64,000 nucleotides of DNA from Salinisphaera sp. G21_0 (GTDB taxonomy: Bacteria > Pseudomonadota > Gammaproteobacteria > Pseudomonadales > Endozoicomonadaceae): the NCBI RefSeq assembly GCF_017744115.1, contig NZ_JAGHQW010000006.1:1-64000 (forward strand), given 5' to 3'. The position numbers and the translations under genes were made by a program. How positions within the stretch are numbered: the first letter of the stretch is position 1; each line of letters opens with the position of its first letter. Shown piece by piece: positions 44,824-53,679 of the stretch. Under the pieces are notes generated by a model. It was given only the letters and a program-made list of their open reading frames with translations. It ran no database searches and was not told the DNA's origin.

Positions 44824-44848
44824 GACCCGGTACAGAGTCGTCCGGGTC
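44824..44848. terminator. hairpin between puuD and the lipoprotein gene
   Basis: GACCCGG (44824-44830) pairs with CCGGGTC (44842-44848). It lies between two convergent stops. The minus-strand tail TTCTTTATATC is moderately U-rich; the plus-strand tail is not. Confidence 0.55.
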
Positions 44849-44854
44849 ACATAA

Positions 44855-46273
44855 TCAGTTGAGGCGAACGGTCACCCAGACAAAGCGGTGATCTGAGGAA
44901 ACTTCTTTATCGGTACCACGGTCTCCTACCCTGGGGTCATTAAACAGCAGACGTCCCGGTTCGCCCTCTGCCTGCCAGTAGACACCGGAATCCACCACAT
45001 TCAGCGTCAACGACGGCACGGCATAGTCTACCCGGCTCCCAAAGGTACTGGTGCGGGTTTCAGGGTAAGGGTGGCCTTTGCTGTTATCTTCCAGCCTGGC
45101 ACCTTCGCTGACTGGTAAATACTTGCCAGCCGGATGACTGACCTCGTTATTGACCAGCGGATGGAAGATCATAAGTTCTCGAATGCCATAATTCTGACCG
45201 CTGGAGAACTCCGTGTCGGCATTCAGGTCACCCATAATCACAAAGTCCTCACCGGTAAAGCCGCCGGTATTGCCCTGGTCGTCATAGAGGCTTGGTTCAC
45301 CATTCAGGTAGTGCATCCACAATTTATTTTCAGCACCGTTGCGATAGCGGTTATGGTGGGCCAGGGGATCAAAAGCTGCCGGCGTCGGGTGGGACAGCAG
45401 GGCGTGGATAACCTTGTTGCCACTGGGTGTGGGGATAATAATTGGCGCATCCACATGGTTTTTCGAGCTGAGTCGCAGCTCCTGAAACTCCTTATCGTTG
45501 TACCAGTTATCGTTACATTTCATGCCCTCAGGAATTGGGTTGTCGGGATCTTCACAGTTAATAATGGTCGGAATCACAACTTCTTCAGGCAGATCTTTCC
45601 ACTTGAACGTTTGAAAGGTGCGGGTGTTGTCGGCATCAATCTCAAACCTCGACATCAGGGCAAAGCCGTAGTGCCCATGATAAAAACCAAAGCCGTAGGC
45701 ATCATTGGGCAATGTGGGTCCAGCGCCGTCATTGCCAAAATCCAGACTGGTGTCTGTGGGCAACAGACCGGTATTAGTGGCATAGTTCTGAACAAACGGG
45801 TAGTGAATCGGCTCCAGCATATCGCCCCCGTCGACACTGTTCATACTTTGGGAAACCGACAGATAGTTTTTCTGGAAGTTGGCCAGCGCGGTCATATCCT
45901 TGCCTTCACCATCGTTATTGAACTCGGTGAGCAGCAATACATCAGGCCGGTTCTTCTGGATGATGGCAGCAATATTACGAATCTGTATCACCCGCTCTGC
46001 CCTGGCATGCACGTCAGATTCAGTACCACCGGCAACATCCTGTTTCCAGATGGCAATCAACTGGTTCTGTTCCTCTGGCGTGATGCTGAAAAACTCAACC
46101 CAGCGCTGGTAGTTTTCTGCCGCGTCACCATCGACAGCAAACGATACGTTAAATGAAGCGAACTTGACATCCACTGGCATTATTGGTTCGGTTACAAACT
46201 CTTCATTACAGCCAGATAACAGGATAGTGGAAGTAGCCAGCACAGCGGCCAGCAGGGTCTTTTTTACATTCAT
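44855..46273 (-). CDS. lipoprotein of the endonuclease/exonuclease/phosphatase family
   Basis: 472 residues. The N-terminus MNVKKTLLAAVLATSTILLS ends in a lipobox LSGC, predicting a membrane-anchored lipoprotein. The EEP fold is seen in VKFASFNVSF, DVLLLTEFNNDGEG (metal Glu), VIMGDLNADTEF and SSDHRFVWVTV (catalytic Asp-His). It could act on extracellular DNA, phosphoesters or lipids; the substrate is not readable. The gene stands alone; no normal Shine-Dalgarno is seen, as a run of C lies just before the ATG on the coding strand. Confidence 0.85.
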   Translation of the reverse strand: MNVKKTLLAAVLATSTILLSGCNEEFVTEPIMPVDVKFASFNVSFAVDGDAAENYQRWVEFFSITPEEQNQLIAIWKQDVAGGTESDVHARAERVIQIRNIAAIIQKNRPDVLLLTEFNNDGEGKDMTALANFQKNYLSVSQSMNSVDGGDMLEPIHYPFVQNYATNTGLLPTDTSLDFGNDGAGPTLPNDAYGFGFYHGHYGFALMSRFEIDADNTRTFQTFKWKDLPEEVVIPTIINCEDPDNPIPEGMKCNDNWYNDKEFQELRLSSKNHVDAPIIIPTPSGNKVIHALLSHPTPAAFDPLAHHNRYRNGAENKLWMHYLNGEPSLYDDQGNTGGFTGEDFVIMGDLNADTEFSSGQNYGIRELMIFHPLVNNEVSHPAGKYLPVSEGARLEDNSKGHPYPETRTSTFGSRVDYAVPSLTLNVVDSGVYWQAEGEPGRLLFNDPRVGDRGTDKEVSSDHRFVWVTVRLN

Positions 46274-46464
46274 GGGGGGGGAAGTAAGCGGTGGTTAATC
46301 AGGTGGATTATTGTGCATGGAAAGTCTGTTGTACACTATTGATGCAGATCAAACCAAGTGATTAATCTTTGTACACCTGACAGCAGGGCATTCAAGATAA
46401 TTTCAGCGAGCATGAGCACCTGATTTCCCTGGCGATATCACCTCAGGTGAGTACTGCAGCGGCT

Positions 46465-46636
46465 CTTAGGGTAGACATTAAGCGCCTACTACTCTCTTCG
46501 GCAAGTTAAAGATGGAACCACGAAGGACACGAAGAGCACGAAGGAAAAGAATAGCTCTTCTTTGTGTTCTTCGTGTCCTTCGTGGTTCCATCCGAAACCC
46601 CAATTAAAGGAGGGATAAGCTTAATGTCCAACCTAA
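46465..46636. mobile_element. complete ~172-bp MITE-like element with 10-bp target duplication
   Basis: The terminal repeats TTAGGGTAGACATTAAGC (46466-46483) and GCTTAATGTCCAACCTAA (46619-46636) match at 16 of 18 positions in inverted orientation. TGCAGCGGCT is repeated directly at 46455-46464 and 46637-46646. The hairpin core 46515-46588 has arms GAACCACGAAGGACACGAAG and CTTCGTGTCCTTCGTGGTTC. It has no open frame of note. The ends differ from those of the element at 16990-17203 although the core is of the same family. Confidence 0.85.
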
Positions 46637-46701
46637 TGCAGCGGCTAACCTGTCAGAGTCTATCATCAGATGGGGCGGGTCATTAACCTTTATGATAAGT
46701 G

Positions 46702-47241
46702 CTATTTGATAAAGTGCTGACGATAAAACCGAAGTTCATCAATGGACTCACGGATATCTTCCAGCGCAAGGTGAACACCCTTCTTGGTAAACTGCTCCAG
46801 TAACTCCGGCTGCCAGCGACGAGCCAGCTCTTTCAGGGTGCTGACATCAATATTCCGATAGTGGAAGTAGTCGTGCAGCTCTGGCATATATTGCCAGAGG
46901 AAACGGCGGTCCTGACCGATGGAGTTACCGCACATTGGTGAAATACCCTGGTCAACGTGTTGGCGGAGAAAATCCAGGGTCATCTGTTCAGCCTGCCTTT
47001 CACTGATAGTGCTGGCTCTTACCCGATCCGTCAGGCCTGTGGCTCCGTGAGTCTTAACACACCACTCATTCATGGCACCCAGAACATCATCATTCTGGTG
47101 AACAGCGAGAACTGGACCTTCCTCCAGAATGTTCAACTGGCCATCGGTAACAATTGTCGCGATCTCAAGAATCCGATCATTGACTGGATCCAGGCCTGTC
47201 ATTTCCAGGTCGATCCATATGAGATTATCCGATTTAGCCAT
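46702..47241 (-). CDS. orn: oligoribonuclease
   Basis: DEDDh 3'-5' exoribonuclease that degrades di- to pentanucleotides and ends RNA and c-di-GMP turnover. 179 residues from the ATG at 47241 (a TTG-led extension to 47259 is unlikely). Starts [19 protein letters not shown] with the first acidic pair; [16 protein letters not shown] and the [18 protein letters not shown] His/Asp segment follow. Divergent from rsgA, as in other gammaproteobacteria. Confidence 0.96.
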   Translation of the reverse strand: MAKSDNLIWIDLEMTGLDPVNDRILEIATIVTDGQLNILEEGPVLAVHQNDDVLGAMNEWCVKTHGATGLTDRVRASTISERQAEQMTLDFLRQHVDQGISPMCGNSIGQDRRFLWQYMPELHDYFHYRNIDVSTLKELARRWQPELLEQFTKKGVHLALEDIRESIDELRFYRQHFIK

Positions 47242-47446
47242 CCAACACCCGGTCGTCAAAGTTTAGAAAGTCTGAACGGTTTGATAATTACCTGTCCTGT
47301 CGCTGAAAAAAGATGGATCAATTTAAGGGCAGATAACGAATCAGCTGACATAATAAGTCTACTTCATTCATAATTGCAGCGAAATCAGCTCAACACAAAT
47401 TTATGATACTGTCCAACCTTACAAATCAGGCTCTCTCCCGCACATC

Positions 47447-48484
47447 ATGAGTAAGCGCAAACTAACGCGCAAACAAAGCTGGCGCATCGAGAAAATTCAG
47501 GAAGAACGCAAAGCCCGCGCCCAAAAGCGTGAGGATAAGATTACCCTGGAACTTCAGGATGATTCCCTGGGACCAGAGCAACCAGGGCTGATTATTGCCC
47601 ACTATGGCGCACAGCTGGATATCGAACCCATTGGCAAACCCGGTGAGACCTATCGCTGCCACCTGAGGGCCAACCTGCCACCACTGGTGACCGGTGACCG
47701 TATTGTCTGGAGAGCCTCCAGCAAAGGCGGCATGGGGGTGGTAGTGGCACTTGAGGACCGTGACAGCCTGTTATCCAGACCGGATATGCGAGGACAGCTA
47801 AAGCCGGTTGCCAGCAATATTGACTACATTGTTCTGGTCATCGCCCCGGTGCCTATTCCCCATTCGAACCTGATTGACCGCTATCTGGTGGCTGCGGAAA
47901 CCGTTGGTATTGAGCCGGTCCTCCTGCTCAATAAAACCGATTTGCTGGAAGGTGGAGCGAACCGTCCATCTTTTAGTAAAGAGCTTGACGATATGCTGAT
48001 TAACTATGAGCGTATTGGCTACCGCGTACTTAAAGCCTCCACCCGGACGGAAGATGGGCTCAATGAACTCAAGAACCTTCTGAATGAACATACCAGCGTT
48101 TTCGTCGGCCAAAGCGGTGTCGGAAAGTCTTCTCTGGTCAATACACTCCTGCCCGGCGTTGATACCAGGGTCGGCCCGCTGTCTGAAAGCACCGGCAAAG
48201 GCACCCATACCACCACGGCAGCCAGGCTATTCCACTTCCCGGCCGGTGGTATGCTGATTGACTCCCCGGGGATCCGGGAATTCGGACTTTGGCATATGGA
48301 ACCGGAAGACGTGTTGCACGGCTTTAAGGAGTTTCGTCCCTTTATCGGGCACTGCAAATTCAGGGATTGCAGTCATGAACAGGAGCCGGGTTGCGCTATT
48401 CGCCAGGCCCTTCTGAATGGCGATATTCTTCAGGAAAGAATGGACAGCTACCAGAATATTCTGAATTCTCTGGAAAAAGCATAG
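47447..48484 (+). CDS. rsgA: ribosome small subunit-dependent GTPase RsgA
   Basis: Circularly permuted GTPase that matures the 30S subunit. 345 residues: a basic N-terminus, an OB-fold (about 40-120), a G4 motif LLNKTDL before the P-loop [10 protein letters not shown], switch/G3 region with DSPGIREF, and a C-terminal zinc knuckle [14 protein letters not shown]. Normal length and divergent from orn. Confidence 0.96.
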   Translation: MSKRKLTRKQSWRIEKIQEERKARAQKREDKITLELQDDSLGPEQPGLIIAHYGAQLDIEPIGKPGETYRCHLRANLPPLVTGDRIVWRASSKGGMGVVVALEDRDSLLSRPDMRGQLKPVASNIDYIVLVIAPVPIPHSNLIDRYLVAAETVGIEPVLLLNKTDLLEGGANRPSFSKELDDMLINYERIGYRVLKASTRTEDGLNELKNLLNEHTSVFVGQSGVGKSSLVNTLLPGVDTRVGPLSESTGKGTHTTTAARLFHFPAGGMLIDSPGIREFGLWHMEPEDVLHGFKEFRPFIGHCKFRDCSHEQEPGCAIRQALLNGDILQERMDSYQNILNSLEKA

Positions 48485-48510
48485 GGCAGAAAAGCGTTAA
48501 TACCCATAAA

Positions 48511-48661
48511 GTGGTACTGACTTAAGAGTGAAAGTCTTGCCATACGTAGGCTTTAAGGCACCCTGCGATTTGAACCACAAAGCACACAAAGAGCACAAAG
48601 GAAAAGAAAAGCTCTTCTTAGTGCTCTTTGTGTGCTTTGTGGTTCCATTCAAATCTCTCAA
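48511..48661. mobile_element. partial copy of the CCAATGGC-type MITE-like element
   Basis: From GGTACTGACTTAAG (48513-48526) the sequence matches the element at 16990-17203 in reverse orientation, including GCCATACGTAGGCTTTAAG. The hairpin core is 48572-48645. After CTCTCAA (about 48661) the match ends, so the far terminal repeat is lost. It lies between rsgA and the convergent RING-like gene. Confidence 0.8.
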
Positions 48662-48689
48662 TTTTTGAACACATCCAAGACACTGGTTT

Positions 48690-49676
48690 TCACACAAGGT
48701 CCTTGCTATGTGGCACAATAGCTTTCCAAAGTTGTGCACAGCCAATCTGCTTCAATGCAAAAACACACTGGAAAAATGGTTCTTTCCTCAAGCTTTCAAT
48801 TACGGTACCCGTGCCTCTGTACTGTGAATGCCAATTGTCCTGGCGATAGTAAAATTGCACCAGGCTCGCGTTGAGATTCACGGCCTGCTTGATGACAGAA
48901 TGCCTTACGGTTTCTGTTTTGGGTTTATCATAAGGGTCTTTCATGACCGTATGCCCCAGAGTAATCACCCGCCCTTGGCGATTGAGAAATAAATAAGCCA
49001 GCAAACCACCGGTATCTGTTGTCCCAAAATGTCTTTCTACGTACGCTTTGGCTGATTGATTGCTGGGAATACAAGCCGGCGTAAAGGCCAGATACTGTTT
49101 CAATTGCTGAGGGAGAGGCAGTGTCGCATATTCGCGTGACACAATTCTTTTTTGGGAGAGTTGCTGTTGAATGGCCCGCCTGCACAGATGTTTCAGGGAA
49201 CCAACCGTCAGATGTTCATCTTCGTGCAGGCCATAAAGCTCAGCCACGGTACCTTGCCACTGACAGCCAGTAAATGGACACCTGAGGTAAAATTTGCTGA
49301 TTTTACGTCCCGTGAAATTATCAACGTTAATCAAATTACAATAACTGATATTTTCTGGAGTATCCGGCTTATTCTCAGCTGAGCAATGGTGACATAATCG
49401 ATCTGTTGGTAGTGCCAGGGTTCTGTAATGGCTACAGTCCTTGCATAGCAAATGGCCACACATTGTCTGAACTACCCTTCGTGGTATTCCGCCACAATCA
49501 ACGCAAACGCGATCCTCTGGAAACCGAATGCGCTCGCTGTTTTCCGGCAACCACTGAGCATTGCTGACAGCGTATCCGCCCCACAACACTCTGTTACTGT
49601 CGCTATCTACAACGCCGCCATGGGCACTGCCCATCAGTGGCAGTATCGGGCGGCTGACTGCTGGGTTCATGTTCAT
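48690..49676 (-). CDS. RING- and TRAF-zinc-finger-like protein (copy 1)
   Basis: 328 residues. A complete RING-HC pattern is visible: C58, C61, C73, H75, C78, C81, C95, C98 (CVDC...CGHLLCKDC...CHHC). A second zinc-finger-like motif follows at C133, C138, H151, H155 (CPFTGCQWQGTVAELYGLHE), similar to the TRAF-type finger that follows RING in eukaryotic TRAF proteins. The C-terminal ~170 residues are of unknown fold. GGAG precedes the ATG. No signal peptide. A role as an E3 ubiquitin-ligase mimic in a eukaryotic host is inference. The next gene is a paralogue. Confidence 0.65.
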   Translation of the reverse strand: MNMNPAVSRPILPLMGSAHGGVVDSDSNRVLWGGYAVSNAQWLPENSERIRFPEDRVCVDCGGIPRRVVQTMCGHLLCKDCSHYRTLALPTDRLCHHCSAENKPDTPENISYCNLINVDNFTGRKISKFYLRCPFTGCQWQGTVAELYGLHEDEHLTVGSLKHLCRRAIQQQLSQKRIVSREYATLPLPQQLKQYLAFTPACIPSNQSAKAYVERHFGTTDTGGLLAYLFLNRQGRVITLGHTVMKDPYDKPKTETVRHSVIKQAVNLNASLVQFYYRQDNWHSQYRGTGTVIESLRKEPFFQCVFALKQIGCAQLWKAIVPHSKDLV

Positions 49677-49756
49677 AGGTGCTCCAAACCGTGGCTTCGC
49701 CAGTCATGAGAATTGGTCATCTGGCTTCCCGGTCGACCTGCACAAATACGACACTC

Positions 49757-50809
49757 TCAAACTACAGGGCGGGCCGGTTGGTGCCTGACGCAGAGGCTCT
49801 CCCTGGAAAAGCTACCGTGGAGTATCAATTGCTTAACGAAAACTTTCCAAAGTGTCACACCATCAATATGCGCCAAATCGTCGCAAGCGTCCCAATGCAC
49901 ACAATTCCATCGCAAGGATTCAGCTACGGTGTCATTACCTTCACAAGCGGGATCCCATTTTTTCGGGTGGTAGTAAAACTGTATATAGACCGCCTTGCGG
50001 TCCAATGCCTGCTCGCGGATAAAGCGCTTTACGGCTCTTTTTTTGTCGGCATCAGAGGGATCCTCCACGACCGTAGACCACGTAGCCATCACCCGGTCCT
50101 TATTATTGAGCAACAGGCAAACCAGCAAACCAGGGGATGTCACAAAGTACTTTTCTACATAGGCTTTGGCTGAGCGGTTGCTGGGCGTGTAACCCGGTGG
50201 CGCATTGGCCAGATACTGTTGTAACCCCTGAGGTAAGCGCAAGACAGCGCAGCATTCGCTTAACAGAATAGTATTATGACCAAAGCGGCGTTGAATGGCC
50301 GTCCTGCACAGATGTTTAAGTGGAGAGACAGGGGAAGCATTCATCAGATGTTCACTTTCATGAATGCCGAAAAGTTCAGCCACCGTGCCTTGCCACTGAC
50401 AATCGGTGAATGGACACTTGAGGTAAAATTTGTCGATCGCACGTCTTTTGAATGGAAAAGGTTCGATCACTTTGCAAGCATCTATGTGTTCCTGCGTGGC
50501 AGGTTTTCCATTAGCTGTGCATATATGACATAAACGACCTGGCGGGGTTGTCAGGGTTCTGTATTCGCTGCAGTCTTCACACAGAAGGGAGACGCAAGCT
50601 GTTTGTACTGCGTTGCGCGCCAATCCCTGACAATCAAAGCAAATACTCCTCGGTAATGAATAGAGATACTCTTTATTTTCTTCCGGAAAAGCCTCCACAT
50701 TGCAAATGTGGTATCCGCCCCACAACACTTTGTTGCGGTAAATATCCGTAACTGGACCACAGGCACTGCCCATCAGCGGCAGTTTTTGGGCGCTGGCTAC
50801 TGCGTTCAT
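49757..50809 (-). CDS. RING- and TRAF-zinc-finger-like protein (copy 2, altered RING)
   Basis: 350 residues, paralogous over its whole length to the neighbouring gene (48690-49676), with a ~25-residue longer tail. The RING cysteines C57, C60, C72, C77, C80, C94, C97 are kept, but the His position is Ser74 (CVSLLC instead of CGHLLC). The TRAF-like finger is intact (C132, C137, H150, H154). Loss of the RING His should weaken zinc binding at that site, so this copy may be a non-catalytic partner or be drifting. The two genes are 80 bp apart on the same strand. Confidence 0.62.
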   Translation of the reverse strand: MNAVASAQKLPLMGSACGPVTDIYRNKVLWGGYHICNVEAFPEENKEYLYSLPRSICFDCQGLARNAVQTACVSLLCEDCSEYRTLTTPPGRLCHICTANGKPATQEHIDACKVIEPFPFKRRAIDKFYLKCPFTDCQWQGTVAELFGIHESEHLMNASPVSPLKHLCRTAIQRRFGHNTILLSECCAVLRLPQGLQQYLANAPPGYTPSNRSAKAYVEKYFVTSPGLLVCLLLNNKDRVMATWSTVVEDPSDADKKRAVKRFIREQALDRKAVYIQFYYHPKKWDPACEGNDTVAESLRWNCVHWDACDDLAHIDGVTLWKVFVKQLILHGSFSRESLCVRHQPARPVV

Positions 50810-50952
50810 GTTTCCCGATCATCCAAAATCAATATTGCAATGCAAATGGCCCCGGACAAGTCATGGAAATCACAGGTTCGGAGTGTGATGCTCATGATAC
50901 AGCGTCCAGTATAGCCAGCATCTGCTCTGCCTGCCGAACGGGACACAGGGAG

Positions 50953-50993
50953 GGAGTTGGGGGGCAGGTCTTTCTTTTTGAACACCTTCAGGA
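50953..50993. repeat. ~40-bp dispersed block upstream of RING copy 2
   Basis: GGAGTTGGGGGGCAGGTC followed by TTTCTTTTTGAACACCTTCA closely matches a block at 62847-62886 upstream of the large paralogue at 59355-62750. A shorter match (TTTTTGAACACATCCAAGA) is at 48663-48681, just after RING copy 1. Each longer block lies 97-144 bp upstream of a minus-strand accessory gene. It may be a shared regulatory or mobile sequence. Confidence 0.5.
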
Positions 50994-51124
50994 TTCAAGG
51001 CCTGACACCGGTTTTTTCTCTGGAAAAGGCGTAGAAGACAGTCGTACAATCTTTTTTGATAAGTGTCATTGCGGTTCAAGGATTACCTATACTCAACAGT
51101 GTCAGATAACACCGCCTGCCGATC

Positions 51125-52018
51125 ATGATCAACTATCAGACCACCAGCCAGCACCCAAGGCTTGGCTTTGAAGTGTGTCAGGGTTTAAACCTGAAAACGT
51201 TAACCAGCAGCCAGAGGCTTGGTCTGAAACATGCGCTTTGGCAGCATGGGGTTGTCTTCGCCAGGAAGCAACATATGACCGCCAGTGAGATGGAACAATT
51301 TGCACTGGATACTTTCGGTCCCATGATGATAGGCGACAATCGCCAACGTAAGGATCGCCCACCTTTACCACCTGAGCTGGTCAGCAATCATGTGGCCGTA
51401 CTTGGCAACCCCCTGGGCCCTGTTGATCGCCCACTGGAGTCAGCTGCATGGCAATGGCATCACGACAAGGATGCGCTTCCCCGCCTGGAGGGACTGGCAA
51501 TGAATGCGCTCTATATCGTGATGCTTCATATACACAAGGTGCCCGGGACCGGATGCGATGGACAACCTCACACAACGCACTTCCTCGACCAGCTTGAAGC
51601 CTGGCGCGCGCTCAGTCCTGAGCGGCAGGCAGAGTTGAGAACAGTAAAACTGATCCACTCGCCACCTTTTTTGCAGCCTGATTCATGGACAGCGGAAACA
51701 CCGTTAAAAACCCACCCCCTGGTCTCTGAACATGAACTGATTGCCAGGGAAGGGCTCTACATGGGATCGGATACGGCAATACCGGTTGGGCTTGAAAAGG
51801 ACCCTGAAGCGGCCAGAACATTCTGGCAAGCACTGTTGGATGAAATCCTTGCCAGCTGTGTCATTTACGCTCACCGGTGGCAGGAAGGCGATATTGTTTT
51901 CTGGGATAACTCTCAAGTCATGCACCGTGGACAACCCTATGACTCAAGGCACCATCAGCGAGTTGGCCTCAGGTTAGGGGTAGTGGCCCGGGAAGAAACC
52001 ACGCTGCGACATCGCTAG
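51125..52018 (+). CDS. TauD/TfdA-family Fe(II)/2-oxoglutarate dioxygenase
   Basis: 297 residues. The iron facial triad is H112-x-D114 (in WQWHHDKDALP) and a distal His in NSQVMHRGQPYDSRHH, followed by the 2-oxoglutarate Arg in RVGLRLGV. The start region LGFEVCQGLNLKTL and WQHGVVFARKQHM is typical of TauD-like enzymes. Relatives act on taurine, alkyl sulfates and other small molecules; no sulfur genes are nearby, so the substrate is open. Confidence 0.85.
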   Translation: MINYQTTSQHPRLGFEVCQGLNLKTLTSSQRLGLKHALWQHGVVFARKQHMTASEMEQFALDTFGPMMIGDNRQRKDRPPLPPELVSNHVAVLGNPLGPVDRPLESAAWQWHHDKDALPRLEGLAMNALYIVMLHIHKVPGTGCDGQPHTTHFLDQLEAWRALSPERQAELRTVKLIHSPPFLQPDSWTAETPLKTHPLVSEHELIAREGLYMGSDTAIPVGLEKDPEAARTFWQALLDEILASCVIYAHRWQEGDIVFWDNSQVMHRGQPYDSRHHQRVGLRLGVVAREETTLRHR

Positions 52019-52095
52019 CGAATTATTGAGGTGGGGAACCTTGCAACTATAAATCTGTCGAATCCCATTGATGATTAGTAATCGGTAATGAAAAA

Positions 52096-52785
52096 ATGAA
52101 TTCAACATATTTTTCTTTTGCCACTACCGCTGCTGCAAAAATCAACTCTATAGTTTATAGCTCAAAGGCTAAGGGTGGAAAACAGCAAACAATATCCGGC
52201 TCAAGGACATTGTTCAAAACGGTAACAACTTCGGAAGAGCCGGTAAAGCCACGAATATATAAGCGCAAAGCAATGGATGAAAGGCCCATCATTGCGGATC
52301 TCGGCAAGAAAAGTTGTAAAGTAACCACTCCTGATCACCAGATTGCTGTCAGGCAGAGTCCACAGCTCTCAGAATCAGGGCAAGCAAGTATCTCAAAGAA
52401 ACCTTCTGATCCCGCTGTCTTACCAGGTCAAAATATACAGAGGGCCTTGGATCAGCCCGTTGAAATAAATGGAAGACAATATACTCGTCAGGAAATTGCC
52501 GGGTTAACCGTACCAAAACTTAATCAGATTCTCAAGAAAGAAGAAGATAAAGAAGTTTGTAAATTTGTAAGATATTTGCGAAGAACTGAGAAGAATAAAG
52601 GTTACTCTGAAAAAAGCAGAGGATTGAAAGTTATTAAAATGCAATACATTGATAAGCAAATAAAAGTGATGCAGTCAGAAAAAGATAGATTGAAATTGGA
52701 GAATAAAAATCTATCCCGGGAAATAAAGGCTATTAATGAAAAATGTAAAGAAGTTGAGCGGTTAATTTCCATTAATAAGAATTAA
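52096..52785 (+). CDS. protein with C-terminal coiled coil, unknown function
   Basis: 229 residues. The N-terminal ~110 are Ser/Lys/Pro-rich and low in structure. A short segment VEINGRQYTRQEIAGLTVPK resembles a small helical module. The last ~55 residues (from MQYIDKQIKVMQSEKDRL) are a strong heptad-pattern coiled coil. Strongly AT-rich codon use, no signal peptide. Not recognised; the style resembles other accessory genes in the window. Confidence 0.55.
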   Translation: MNSTYFSFATTAAAKINSIVYSSKAKGGKQQTISGSRTLFKTVTTSEEPVKPRIYKRKAMDERPIIADLGKKSCKVTTPDHQIAVRQSPQLSESGQASISKKPSDPAVLPGQNIQRALDQPVEINGRQYTRQEIAGLTVPKLNQILKKEEDKEVCKFVRYLRRTEKNKGYSEKSRGLKVIKMQYIDKQIKVMQSEKDRLKLENKNLSREIKAINEKCKEVERLISINKN

Positions 52786-52807
52786 ATAAAAGGCAGAAAT
52801 AAAACAG

Positions 52808-52845
52808 AGGTCTTTCTTTTAGAACATAGTAAAGATACAAGACCT
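52808..52845. terminator. inverted repeat between convergent accessory genes
   Basis: AGGTCTT (52808-52814) pairs with AAGACCT (52839-52845), and the interior is partly complementary. It lies just after the coiled-coil gene and before the convergent Gly-rich gene. A T-rich stretch (CGTTCTTTCTTTTC) follows on the plus strand. Confidence 0.45.
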
Positions 52846-52916
52846 ACCGTTCTTTCTTTTCTAACTATTTTCAAACAGCCTTTTATTGTTACTACAGAAC
52901 TACCAAAAAGTTCTGA

Positions 52917-53438
52917 TCAAAAACCGCCACTGAAGCTGGAGTCACAGCCTCCGCCTCCGCCACCGAAGCTACAGTCACCTCCGCTGTAACCACTGCCGCT
53001 GCAAACACCGCTGCTATAACCACCGCCACCAGAGTAGTCATCGTGACTACTACTACCATAAGTACCATAAGCACTACTGCTGTGATGGCTGCTGGCGAGT
53101 AAACCACCTGACACCAATCCTATAAACAAGCCGTTTCGCATGGAACTGGAAGTTTCGGAGTTGCCAGTACTTTTGCTTCCGGAGATGGAAGATGTGCTCG
53201 GGGGGTGAGCTTTGACATGCGCTCTAATGGTTTGTCTTTGACCCTGAGAGAATTTTCCCGACGGAGTATCTGGCAGATTTGTCGTTGACCTTCGTGTGTA
53301 GGGTTCACTTTTCGGTTGGTCAACAGAAGTACAGCTAAAGCAACTCCACAGACCTTTTCTCTTGGTCCCGGGCTCTTGTTGCTGCGAACCGGCACTTACA
53401 TAATCGGAGCGCACAGTGGCCCCAGAAATGGATTCCAT
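52917..53438 (-). CDS. Ser/Gly-rich low-complexity protein with Gly-Cys tail
   Basis: 173 residues with GGAG before the ATG. Ser/Thr-rich for the first ~100 residues with CFSCTS. A short hydrophobic stretch NGLFIGLVSGGLLA at about 103-116 could be a membrane segment. The tail is rich in Ser, Gly, His and Tyr and ends with SFGGGGGGCDSSFSGGF, resembling Gly-rich tails of some membrane-associated bacterial proteins. No known domain. Confidence 0.5.
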   Translation of the reverse strand: MESISGATVRSDYVSAGSQQQEPGTKRKGLWSCFSCTSVDQPKSEPYTRRSTTNLPDTPSGKFSQGQRQTIRAHVKAHPPSTSSISGSKSTGNSETSSSMRNGLFIGLVSGGLLASSHHSSSAYGTYGSSSHDDYSGGGGYSSGVCSGSGYSGGDCSFGGGGGGCDSSFSGGF

Positions 53439-53679
53439 GGAAATCTCCAGTGTTTCAAAGTTACATAGATAATGTTTATTTGTACGTCCGCTTTACTGAA
53501 TGATTCCTGATAACAGAGACAACATTTGGCGGAACACCATGGATCATAGTCATGATTCTGGATATGGCAAATTTTCTATGGTTTTTTGGGCTATGTTTCC
53601 TTTAAAGGCACTGTTCGGAAACAATCGTGAATAAATTCTGTCCAATCCAATGAGTCAGGCAAACCGGATTTATTGAACG

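Noticed and set aside
45134-46156. 340-codon plus-strand frame inside the EEP lipoprotein gene
   Set aside because: Antisense shadow of a gene with a lipobox and clear EEP motifs; no domain of its own.
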